From NCBI GenBank assembly GCA_030490835.1, contig CM059971.1, positions 43,820,012-43,884,011 of the forward strand: a DNA stretch of 64,000 bases, in the 5' to 3' direction. The notes below the pieces were generated by a model that saw nothing but the letters and a program-made list of their open reading frames with translations, made no database searches and was not told the DNA's origin. The position numbers were made by a program, and so were the translations under genes. The number at the start of each line of letters is the position of its first letter. Within the stretch, counting starts at the first letter, position 1. This document shows, piece by piece, positions 54,387 to 64,000 of this stretch. Origin of the DNA: Annona cherimola. Lineage: Eukaryota; Streptophyta; Magnoliopsida; Magnoliales; Annonaceae.

Positions 54387-55496
54387 AAGCTTGGTATCAG
54401 AGCATGAATTGGTAAATAGGTGTGGGAAATTTCTAAGTATAGGAAAATTGATAGAATATGAAGAAATAGGCATGATAACACATGAATATACATGATTAAC
54501 CATGATTATGTGATGAATTAGATGTGATTAAATGCTGATCATGCATGATTATAATATGATGAAATGCATGCTAGATGAGGAAATAGACATGTTCATGTGA
54601 TGATATGGTATGCTTCTAACATGATGAAATACATGCTATATGATAATGAATTATTATTGCAATGCAATTTGATTGCTATGTCTACACAGATGGTGGATAG
54701 AGGAAAGAGAATGATGAATGCAGAGGAGTTACGAAGGGAAAGAGAGGAAGAGTATAGGAGACAAAGAAGAGAAGAAAATATGAATCGATGGTGGGAATCA
54801 CAGCCCGATAATACACCGTATCCATCAGACCTCCCAAGATTTTCACAAATACGCACACATGATCACACTAAGGGAAGCTACTATGACTCTTCAAGTCGAC
54901 ATGCCCAGGATCTAGGAGAGCCCTCCAGATATAAACCTAGGGCACGAGTGTTATCAGGCACCTACATTGGCATTCCCCGGGATCCCACTGTTCCAACCGA
55001 CAGAGTAGATCCACAAGACCTACAGAACTTTTGGGATAAGACACAGGCACCTATACCCCCCGATGCTGGTCCATGGTACATATTTGTTGATGGGTGTGTC
55101 CAGTTTCTTTATGGAGCATCTTGGGAGAGACTCCATCAACAGGAACTGGACATGGTCCTCTATATAAAAAGGCGTCGTGCCGAGGGAGTCATCGAAGTAC
55201 CTGCTGGCCCTAAACCTGATGAGGTGATGCTCTATATAATGGGAGAATACAGGAGAAATTGTTCGATTGGCTGAGGTCATTGATGATGATGACTCGATGG
55301 AATTCCGCGAACCATTTGAGGAAGAAGAAGAGGAGGAAGAGGATGAAGTAGAGGACGAAGTTGAGGAAGAAATAGTGGAGTTTGTAGAGGATGATGAGGA
55401 TGAGGATGATGATGATAGTGATAATGAGGAAGTTCAGGCATGGTCCGACACTAGCACTATCACAGAGGCACCCTCACAAGTTCCACGTAGACGTAG
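54387..55496 (+). mobile_element. TK-5: primer site, leader and start of internal region
   Basis: AAGCT separates the LTR end from the primer site TGGTATCAGAGC at 54392-54403. About 275 bases of AT-rich leader with repeated ATGATG/CATG words follow, then the pre-Gag frame. TK-8 interrupts at 55496/55497. Confidence 0.88.
54678..55496 (+). pseudogene. Pre-Gag frame of TK-5 with acidic tail, function unknown
   Basis: I chose the Met at 54678 (MSTQMVDRGKRMMNAEELRR) because the 27 codons before it are leader-like; a Met at 54597 is in frame. A charged N-terminus (REREEEYRRQRREEN) is followed by a polar region, then YIFVDGCVQFLYGASWERLH and LDMVLYIKRRRAEGVIEVPA. Near 55255 the frame shifts by one base to VIDDDDSMEFREP and then a strongly acidic stretch of about 50 residues (runs of Glu and Asp), ending SQVPRRRSV at the TK-8 insertion. 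It is not the retrotransposon Gag domain, which in TK-8 begins near MEADRRAINAFLAQRPPKF. It probably lies upstream of Gag in one polyprotein, but that join is off the window in TK-8. I do not recognise the family. Confidence 0.6.
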
Positions 55497-58400
55497 TGTG
55501 GCACCCCAAACCGAGCGTCACATCCTAGTCCTTACCTCAGGATCGTATTGATTGGTAAACGTGATCAGGATTGTTGCCCTATCACACGGCGGGTCTTGTC
55601 GGATATTTATCCTATTAAATATGGTCATGTAACTGTTCATATGACACCTCATGTTCTCATAATTTCATATTCATACATTTCTAAGTCATTTCAATCATTC
55701 ATTACATACAAATATGTTGTTCAATGACATTTCTTCTTTTGCTTAAATCAGATGTCACTGCATGTACATATCATAGTCATCCATACAAAACATTCGAACA
55801 GTTTACATCTATTCAACATAAGCACTGCATATAGTTTTACAATCATTTCACATAAATTTCATAACATAAGTTCCATAAATTTTTCCATGGAATCCTTAAG
55901 TCGGCGTTTGCTCCTTCACCATGTCCTATCCGTCACGTGTCTTTTGGGTTTGGAAAATAAAATCGTGAGTCGAAACTCAATAAGCAAGCCATTTGCATTT
56001 TTGAGGCAAATCATTTCAGGCAACATTTTTCATTTAAAATCAACTTGGAAAGCATCTTATACCTTATCCAAAGGTATATCTTGAAAATATGAAATCCTGT
56101 ACCCATCACGGGTCTCATATGCATAATGCCATATGAAAGCATGAACATGAACATCATATCTCCCTTAGGATGGAAGCTAGCCAAGTGACCATCCGTCACG
56201 TTAACTCCCATTTCAGAGAGGGCGCCGCCGGCCTTGGGCCTATTACAAGCGACTTGGTCACACCAAGGGGGGACAATCGGTCCACTTATACCCTTCAAGT
56301 GGACCTAGTATCCTGTGCACATGAACTTTTGCATAAATCCATCTTTAACATGCTAGTATGATTTTTCATTCATAAACAATAAACCACATCATTTTTCAGT
56401 AGCATTTATAAAAGAAACATTTTGTAATAACATTTCATTTGAAATAAACATCATTTCAACACCATTTTGCTAAGGGATGGCCATCCTTAAACTCATTAGA
56501 AACAATCTCATAGTTTCATCCAACAAGTTAGAATAAAAATTGCATTTATGGAAACAATTTAGAAAAGCAAAAATCCTTTAGAAAATTTGCTTGCATACCT
56601 GAACTTTTTAGCTTTCCGTCACCACTTTCTCTTTGCCTTTGCCTACATTAAAAATAATATGATTTTTTATATATTTCTTTTTCTTCATATTTCCATTAGT
56701 TTTCCAACCCATTCCATATACATACATCATTTATTTGACTTCATAAGTCATTATACACATATATGGCTTATTTTGCACCCATTAGCATAATTTAGACTCA
56801 TTCGGCTATTATACAACATAGCATGTACATATAACCCTAAAATTAGGGTATTCATTTCAATATCATACAATTCATTCCATAAACATTATACATAGCTTCA
56901 TTAAGCTTACTTTGCCATTTTTTCCCATATTTTTCCAAAACACACATATGGGTGTTTCTTTTGCGTACATAGCCTTGTCTTAGCTTCATAATCTAGTTCC
57001 AAATTTTTGGAATTACTATCATACCATTTCAAACAGATACATAAACATGGGATTCATCTCATTTTCATGCATTTTTGCATAAAATCACTTTTCATAAGTC
57101 ATTCATCACCCGTTTACCGTTATTCCTTCACATAAGCTCATTTAGCACTTAAATATAATGCATTTCATAAAATTTACTAACCCAGAAATTTAATCCATTT
57201 TTCAGCGGTCTAATTGCCCTTAATTAACTCTGCATTCAAGGTATTTTCACGGAATTTAAATCCATTAACCTATTGGTTTCCAAAACAGCAAGTTCGGAAC
57301 CCGTTTTCCACCCGTTTAACGTGTCTTTTGACACATAACTGTGGCAGCCCTAAAATCCGAATTTTCCAGCAATATATCCATTTTTCTCAACCCATTTTCT
57401 AGGGTTTAACACATATTCAACATTCATACATTTCCATTTCTCAAAACAGTTGGTAACCCACACGTTTGAGACCCGTTTCCACTCCATACATGCATTACTT
57501 CAAAAATTCATAAAAATCAGTTATGGATCTTATTTTCCTAAATCCTTTTGGGAATCAATTATACCTTAATCCTAGGGTATTTTACCCTACATAAACTGTA
57601 TAAAACATGTACACCCATTTCCATAGGATTTTTAGCATATATCTTGCAATTTTGGGTCATAAACCCTACTTCACGTTCCATAATTGCTAAAATCCATTTC
57701 TTAAGCTCAAAGCAACACATGTTCTTCATCAAAGCATGATTAATAACATAAATACAACATTTAAACCATGCAGCAACACGTTATGGAAGTTTAGAGTTTT
57801 CAAGTTGGGTTTTCTCACTTGAAACACGTAAATATCGTCATTTCCATCAACCCAAACATGAAAATTCTTTCATAAACCCTAAAACTCATGTCATATTCAT
57901 TCAAAAGCATGTAAAATAGATATTTTACAGATTTACTAAGCATGCTTTCCATTCCCCTGTTTTTAGAGTTCAACTCCAAGAAAAACCATTCAATCACCCC
58001 CATACTTACTTGGATTTGTAGCAAAAAAAATCTTAGCAACTTGAGGTTATTTTTTTCTTCAATTCCTTCTTCTTTTTCCCTTGCTTTTCTCCCCTATTTT
58101 CTTGGAAAAATTCGTAGGTTGCTGCTTCTGTTGCTGGGACGTGCTCCACTTAGGCCATCTCCACTCCAAAATCCCTCTTTACGTTACATGCATGGCCACC
58201 TTTTATAATGCTGGAATTTTCCAGCAAATGGGGCCCACATTTTGACCCATTGCTCACCTAATTTAATGTATGGTTATCTCTCCATGGTGCTGGACGATTC
58301 TTGGCCCCAAAAATTGCAACTTTTGAAAATTTTGAAAATCATAATTTCTGCATATCAACAACCGTCCAAAGCTGTCCATATGTTGCATGTTACCTTGCTG

Positions 58401-59546
58401 CTGGATTTTCCAGCAATTTTGCATTTTTAAAAATTATCAAAATGTGGGTAATTTATGCTCCTTATCACGCTTTAATTTCTCCATAAACTTGGTGTTAAGA
58501 AAAATTAATTAAATGGCTAAAACAGCCACTTTTCTGAACATTATCATACCCATTATGCTGTCCACGATCAGCTGGGTTGCACATGCCTTTTCCAATTTTT
58601 ATATGGCTGAAACTTTGCATTATTGTATCCACATTTTATGTACTTATACTCTAGCAACATGTGGCATTTTTGAAAAAAATAAAAAAAAATCAATTTGGAC
58701 AGCCCAAACAGCCTTGGACGTCCCATGTATAGCCACCTTGGCTACCCTTGGCCTATGCTTGTGTAGCTCCATCATATGAAGTATTTAATGGTTGGATAAT
58801 TCATGGAATTATGAATTTTATTTAAATGTATAAATTTCCTCAAAATTTCCTCCAATGGACACCTTATAACCCATTTATTTCCATGCTATCATATCTTGCA
58901 CCTTTACATTTATGATATGGTACTCTCTTGGAGCATAAGTCAACCATATCCACCTTTTTCAATATAGGAATTTTCTCAAAATTTCATGCTTAATCCAAGC
59001 CATCCAATATAAACATCTCATTATTCCATTCAACCGTTTCAAATTTGAACTCAATCCGAGTTTTCTAGCTCCCGATATAGCCGTTTAAAGTTAACGGTTG
59101 AAATGAACATGTGCTTAAAAATTCATAATTCTCATTTCATCAAGAATTTTCATAATATTTTCATTCCATAATACCAAGCCCATCATTAATAATTTTCATG
59201 TCAAATTTCACTTGAATCCGCCTTATAGGCGTTGAGTTATGAATTTTTTTCAATATTTTCCATCAAACTTGTCAATTTCCATGTTACTCTCCATAATTCA
59301 TTTTAAATAATGGAAAATGATTTTTCATGATATATTTGCACATTTAAATCACAAATAATTCATTCTAAACCCATTGTCTCATTTAGGCTCAAAATGCTTA
59401 ATCACATCATTAATGCTAACCCATAACCCTAATTGCCATAATTAGCAAAAATCATAAAATACCTTCATAATTCCATAATTCATAAATAATCATCATATAC
59501 ATGTTCAATGCATACATATAGGTCCTACATGGGTTAGGGTTTCACA
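55497..59546 (-). mobile_element. TK-8 3' LTR (4050 bp)
   Basis: Plus strand begins TGTGGCACCCCAAACCGAG and ends AGGGTTTCACA at 59546, next to the polypurine tract. It is the same family as the TK-5 LTR but inverted: the two lie tail to tail with 1.1 kb between them. The GC-rich module is at about 56165-56285 and CATGCTAGTATG near 56352. 56600-59500 is AT-rich with no gene. CGTAG (55492-55496) is its left target duplication; the right one is outside the window. Confidence 0.92.
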
Positions 59547-59562
59547 ATCCTCCCCCCCTTAT
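59547..59562 (-). promoter_or_regulatory. TK-8 polypurine tract
   Basis: AAGGGGGGGAGGAT on the minus strand directly precedes TGTGAAACCC of the LTR. Confidence 0.9.
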
Positions 59563-59585
59563 AACAGGTTTCGTCCCGAAGCCGT

Positions 59586-60020
59586 CTATTCCTTAAATAG
59601 GTGGGGGTACTTTCGTTCCACTTCTTCCTTTAGCTCCCATGTGGCTTCATTTTCGGAATATCGGTTCCATTGTACTTTCACATACTCAATTTTCCGCTTC
59701 CGAAGCTTTTGCACCTTGTGATCCAAGATCCTCACTGGTCTTTCTTCATAGTCTAGATAATCCTGAATCGATAAATTTTCAGCCACCAATACATGTGTTG
59801 GGTCTGAGACATATTTCCTAAGCATCGATATATGGAACACATTGTGAATCAAAGCTAGCGTTGGGGGTAAAGCTACCCGATATGCTAGTTTTCCAACCTT
59901 TTCCAAGACTTCAAATGGTCCAATATACCCGGAATTCAGTTTTCCCCTTTTTCCAAACCTTGTAACCCCTTTGAATGGCATGACCTTTATAAACACGTGT
60001 TCGCCGACTTGGATATTCAA
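59586..60020 (-). pseudogene. Integrase C-terminus and chromodomain of TK-8
   Basis: VGEHVFIKVMPFKGVTRFGK, GKLNSGYIGPFEVLEKVGKL and IHNVFHISMLRKYVSDPTHV are the C-terminal integrase segment. Then YEERPVRILDHKVQKLRKRK, EYVKVQWNRYSENEATWEL and EVERKYPHLFKE form a chromodomain, ending at a stop. Chromodomains on gypsy integrase guide insertion towards particular histone marks. The ATWELKEE...YPHLF ending is typical of the Tekay/Del clade. This 145-codon stretch is intact, but it is separated from the integrase core by a stop at about 60075. Confidence 0.93.
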
Positions 60021-61080
60021 ATTCCTTCTCTTGCAATCTGTGTAACTCTTTTGCCGACTTTGGGCTGTGAGTATACACTAGCGAATAGTTTTCACCTTGT
60101 CAGCCATTTGTTGAGATAAGTCTAGGGCTAATCTTTTCTCTCCAACTTCATCCCAGTTCAATGGCGTTCGACATCGTCGACCATATAACGCCTCAAATGG
60201 AGCCATTTGGATGCTAACTTGGTAACTATTATTATTTGAGAATTCTGTAATCGAGATGTACTCATCCCATGATCCTCCAAACTCCAAAGTACACATACGG
60301 AGCATATCTTCAACGACTTGGTTCACTCACTCCGTTTGTCCATCCGTTTGAGGATGAAAAAGCTGTACTGAATTTGAGTTGGGTACCTAAGGTTTCGTGC
60401 AAGCTCTTCCAAAACCTTGACGTAAACGTTGCATCTCGATCTGAGATGATCGACTTCAGCACTCCATGGAGTCTTACAATCTCTTTATAATAAACCTTAG
60501 CTAGCTTTTCTGCCGTATACGTCTTTCTGATAGGTAGAAAGTGTGCGACTTTCGATAACCTATATACGATTACCCATATAGAATCATTCCCGGCTTGGGT
60601 TCTAGGTAATCAGTCTATGAAATCCATGGTAATGTCGTCCCACTTCCATTCAGGAATTTCTAAGGGCTGTAACTTACCAGGTATTTTCTGGTGATCCGCC
60701 TTCACCCGTTGGCAAGTTAGACACTTAGCCACATATTCATCGATCTCTCTCTTCATATTATTCCACCAATATACTTTCTTGAGATCCTGATACATCTTAG
60801 TACTTCCTGGGTGAATAGAAAAAGGTGAAAAATGTGCTTCTTTAAGGATCTGTTCCTTCAACTCAACAATGTTAGGTATGCAAAGACGACCTTTGTACCT
60901 ATACATACCCTGTTCATCATTAGTGAATTCTGTCAACCCCTTTTTCTTCATTTTCTCAACATGTGTATGTAGGTTTGTGTCCTTTTGTTGAGTAGCCCTA
61001 ATCTGTTCAAAGAGCGAGGATTGTATGTGTAATTGAGATAGTCGGACTTGGACTCCTAGTGGACATACAATCAATTCCAT
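60021..61080 (-). pseudogene. Integrase zinc finger and catalytic core of TK-8
   Basis: HFSPFSIHPGSTKMYQDLKK and CLTCQRVKADHQ form the HHCC zinc finger. The core reads WDDITMDFID (first Asp), a stop near 60608, then in another stretch [33 protein letters not shown] (second Asp), [10 protein letters not shown] (Glu), a TGA at 60327-60329, and [40 protein letters not shown]. All three catalytic residues are still visible, with at least three stops. Confidence 0.92.
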
Positions 61081-61140
61081 TTGCTCTATTTCCTTAAGCA
61101 GTCCTTTCTCCTTAGTGATAAGATGCGCTAAGCTGACATT

Positions 61141-61665
61141 TCAGCTCAATTCATCAGCTACCACGTTTGCCTTGCCTGGATGGTATAAAATCTCCAAATC
61201 ATAATCCTTCAATAACTCGAGCCATCTCCTTTGTCTCATATTCAACTCCTTCTGAGTGAAAATATATTTAAGGCTCTTATGATTAGTGTAAATCTCACAT
61301 CTTGCACCATACAGGTAATGTCTCCACATTTTCAAGGCAAATACCACCACTGCTAATTCTAAATCATGCGTGGGGTAGCTTACCTCATTGGGCTTTAGTT
61401 GTCGTGACGCATAAGCTATCACCTTACCCCTTTGCATCAAAACGCAACCCAAACCTTTCCTTGACGCATCACTATAAACTACAAACCCTTCATTTCCTTC
61501 TGGTAGGGTTAGGATGGGTGCTTCTACCAATTGTCGTTTCAACTCCTGAAAACTGCGCTCGCATTCATCAGACCATACATACCTGACTCCCTTACGAGTC
61601 AACTTGGTTAACGGGGCTGATAATTGAGAAAACCCTTTGATAAACCTTCTGTAATAGCCGACCAA
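61141..61665 (-). pseudogene. Reverse transcriptase end and RNase H of TK-8
   Basis: [20 protein letters not shown] and [20 protein letters not shown] end the reverse transcriptase. RNase H follows: [57 protein letters not shown] and [20 protein letters not shown]. The catalytic Asp of the TDHK box is Asn here (codon 61282-61284). A stop follows DELS at about 61141; 61081-61140 is the linker to integrase. Confidence 0.92.
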
Positions 61666-61677
61666 CCCTAGAAAACT

Positions 61678-62423
61678 TCAGATTTCCGTAATGGTTGTCA
61701 GCCTTGGCCATTTGAGAACCGCCTCAATCTTTTGAAGATCAACTTGAATACCCTTCTCAGATATTATATGCCCGAGAAATCCTATCTGTCTTAGCCAAAA
61801 CTCGCATTTCTTCAGTTTGACATATAATTTCTCTTTCCTTAGTTTTTCTAAGACCCTTCGCAGATGGTCTTCATGTTCTTTCTCCATTTTAGAGTAAATC
61901 AGAACATCATCAATAAAAACAACCACAAATTGATCCAGATAGTCCCAAAAAACCCTATTCATCATGTTCATGAATACAGCAGGGGCATTAGTAAGTCCGA
62001 AAGGCATTACCAGAAATTCATAATATCCATACCTAGTTCGGAATGCCGTTTTATGAGTATCAGCTGGACTTATTCTTAACTGATGGTACCCTAACTGTAG
62101 ATCAATCTTAGAGAAAGTCATTGCGCCTTGCAACTGATCAAACAGATCATCGATCCTGGCAATGGATATTTATTCTTTATTGTGACCTTATTCAGCTCTC
62201 GGTAGTCAATACATAACCTTAAGCTTCCATCCTTTTTCCTTACAAACAGTACCGGAGCTCCCCAAGGGGATACACTTGGTCTAATGAAACCCTTGTCCAA
62301 TAGCTCCTGTATTTGAGCCCTTTCATTCATCTCAGCTGGCGCCATTCTATATGGAGTTTTAGAAATCGGAGCTATACTTGGCATTACGTCAATTGTCATA
62401 TCCATTTCCCATTGTGGAGGCAA
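61678..62423 (-). pseudogene. Reverse transcriptase of TK-8
   Basis: [40 protein letters not shown] and [20 protein letters not shown] lead to a one-base frameshift near 62140 (after NKYPLP). The frame resumes at [54 protein letters not shown], the catalytic box [11 protein letters not shown] (intact), [24 protein letters not shown] sequence and [21 protein letters not shown] stop separates it from the next segment at about 61677. Confidence 0.93.
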
Positions 62424-62960
62424 TGTGTTAACTCCTTTGGAAACACATATGGAAATTCTTTAACCACGGGTATTTGATTAATTTCCACCTCCATACCTTT
62501 ATCCACATTCACAGATACCAGATATGCTTGACACTTTTTTCGAATCATTCTGACAGCTTTCATAGATGAAATCAGTATACTTGAGCTGTCAGGTTGCCTC
62601 AACTTCCCAATAGTAATCTCCTTCCCTGGAGTTGCTTCAAATTGCACTTTCTTATTTTTACAGTCTATAGTCGCTCCCCATTGGCTTAGCCAATCCATAC
62701 CCAATATCACGTCGAACTCGGTCATAGGCAATAGGATCAAATCAGCTTCTAGAATTAATGAGCCTATCCTGATTGGGCAGGCTTTGCATACTTGGCTAGT
62801 ACTTGCTAACCTATGACTGGAGATTCTACATGTATAACTTGATTAGTTTCTTCTATCGGCAGTGCATGGGTGGTCACGTATTGGCATGCTATGAATGAAT
62901 GGGTGGCACAAGAATCAAACAAAGCTACTGCCATATTTCTTAGAATATAAACCGTACCTG
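62396..62960 (-). pseudogene. Protease of TK-8
   Basis: AVALFDSCATHSFIACQYVT is the active-site segment: the usual DSGAT has Cys in place of Gly (codon 62908-62910). A stop or frameshift near 62805 breaks the frame. MTEFDVILGMDWLSQWGATI, NKKVQFEATPGKEITI and FPYVFPKEL continue the protease and the link to reverse transcriptase; a frameshift at about 62420 joins the next frame. Confidence 0.9.
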
Positions 62961-64000
62961 TGACCACCTTTTCTTCCAGTTCTTGGGATTCTGTCCGGGT
63001 TAGAGCATGCACATGCACCGGGTTCGTAGAAGTTCCCTGCTTCCTGGGCGTTCCAGGTATCCTCAGCTGAGCAGGTTTTCCACGTCCTTGAGATGATTGT
63101 GCCTTGTTTAGGCAGTTCGTGGCTATGTGACCCACTTGATCACATATGTAACACTTAATCACTTTTGCTTCTCCCGGCTTGCACTCCTTGGCGATGTGAC
63201 CCGTCTGTCCGCATTTATAACACCAATTTGAGCCCTTTAGACACTCGCCTATGTGTCACCTCTGATATTTCTTACAGAATGGCGAGCTTTTCTTCTTTTG
63301 AATTCCTTTTTCTTTTCTTATACTGCCTCTTCTAGCTTTCTCTTTTCCCGTTTCCGGTTCCTTAGGACACATATTGAACGCCCTCAAACCCAATCTTAAT
63401 TCTTGGGTTCTCAAGGACTCAATCTCCAAAGCTCTTGCTCTCTCCAAACTTGAAGCATAATCCTTTATCAGCAGAAGTGCAAGGCTTTCCCGCAGATATG
63501 GCCTTAACCCTTGTTGGAATCTCTGTGCCTTATTTTGTGGCACATTTGCGATCCAAGGAACATATCTGACCAGAGCATTGAATTTGGTGGTGTATTCAGT
63601 GACCATCATCCTCCCTTGGTATAACTTTTCAAATTCTATCACCTTTTGACTCTGCAAACCCACCGGGAGGTATTCTTTATTAAATTCTTCCACAAATGCT
63701 TGCGAAGACACTTCCTCGGGTCGTGGCATTGTAATTAACATTGTCTTCCACCATTCATGTGCGTCTTTTGCTAATAGATGAGTAGCACATAGTACTTTTT
63801 TGACGGTCATTGCATGGAGATATCCTAAACAATTTCTTAATCTCTGTCAGCCACTGCTCTGCTTGAACCGGGTCAGGTTCTCCAGAAAATTTTGGGGGTC
63901 GCTGCGCTAGAAAGGCATTTATGGCTCTTCTATCAGCTTCCATTAGCTGATTTTCATCACTTAATGGTTCCGGTGTCTCAACAGGGTCCGCCCTCGGAGC
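62961..64000 (-). pseudogene. Gag of TK-8 (N-terminus outside window)
   Basis: From the right edge: EADRRAINAFLAQRPPKFSG, DPVQAEQWLTEIKKLFRI, a frameshift near 63815, then LCATHLLAKDAHEWWKTML, FVEEFNKEYLP, QGRMMVTEYTTKFNALVRYV and FQQGLRPYLRESLALLL, the Gag core. A basic linker leads to a knuckle-like CKKYQR(stop)HIGEC with TGA near 63259, then two clear zinc knuckles CYKCGQTGHIAKEC (about 63175-63220) and CYICDQVGHIATNC (about 63110-63155). Upstream of MEADRR the frame stays open to the window edge with acidic/Pro residues (PVETPEPLSDEN). Confidence 0.92.

Larger units (their letters stand above)
55497..64000 (-). mobile_element. TK-8: Tekay-type chromovirus, 5' end outside window
   Basis: The order on the minus strand is Gag, protease, reverse transcriptase, RNase H, integrase, chromodomain, polypurine tract, 3' LTR. 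At least seven stops or frameshifts, and two changed catalytic residues (protease Gly to Cys, RNase H Asp to Asn), make it non-autonomous. It is inserted into the pre-Gag frame of TK-5. Confidence 0.92.

Noticed and set aside
54370..55510. A DNA transposon with terminal inverted repeats (GGGGCGCCACA ... TGTGGCACCCC) around 1.1 kb
   Set aside because: The inverted ends are two LTR termini of TK-5 and TK-8 facing each other; the left one is followed by a primer site.

Overview
The window is a pure transposable-element pile from a plant nuclear genome. Every long open frame that can be recognised is a piece of an LTR retrotransposon: Ty1/copia of the SIRE (Sirevirus/Maximus) type, Ty3/gypsy chromoviruses of the Tekay/Del type, and one Ty3/gypsy Athila-type element. 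The lineages, the tRNA-iMet and tRNA-Asp type primer sites, the AT-rich background and the deep nesting point to a large-genome angiosperm; I cannot name the species. I found no host gene, RNA gene or CRISPR array.

Names used here. Left of about 41.85 kb lie three SIRE copies, all on the minus strand. SIRE-1 is outermost: internal 2284-6047, 5' LTR remnant 40923-41853. SIRE-2 is inserted in the LTR of SIRE-1: 3' LTR within 6048-7814, internal pieces 7815-8435, 14828-16116 and 35306-39252, 5' LTR 39253-40922. SIRE-3 (16117-35305) is inserted in the reverse transcriptase of SIRE-2 and is flanked by the 5-bp duplication GTATC. Inside SIRE-3 sit two Tekay-type LTRs: TK-2 (20692-24256, truncated) and TK-3 (27463-33219, a 5.76-kb solo LTR with duplication ACAAA). 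A deleted Athila element (8436-14827) interrupts SIRE-2. TK-1 (1-2283) is a Tekay-type LTR that ends inside SIRE-1.

Right of 41.85 kb everything is Tekay-type. TK-4 (minus; 41854-42865) is the oldest and carries SIRE-1 in its leader. TK-5 (plus; LTR 42866-54386, leader and pre-Gag frame 54387-55496) is inserted in the LTR of TK-4. Its LTR contains the solo LTR TK-6 (45102-52615, duplication TAGGT), which contains the minus-strand solo LTR TK-7 (48317-51848, duplication GATTG). TK-8 (minus; 55497 to beyond 64000) is inserted in TK-5 and contributes a 4.05-kb 3' LTR and a complete but broken gag-protease-RT-RNase H-integrase-chromodomain region.

All coding regions are decayed (stops, frameshifts, lost catalytic residues), so no element here looks autonomous. 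The most interesting material is: (1) an extra frame (ORF3) after pol in the SIRE family, with a region resembling the plant transposon-associated domain and a C-terminal coiled coil; (2) dense palindromic arrays built on AAGTCGACTT upstream of the LTR TATA box and again between pol and ORF3; (3) a doubled polypurine tract; (4) a shared TGA ending the Gag frame in all three SIRE copies; (5) an unrecognised pre-Gag frame with a very acidic tail in TK-5; (6) chains of small hairpins and a GC-rich module conserved across the Tekay-type LTRs.
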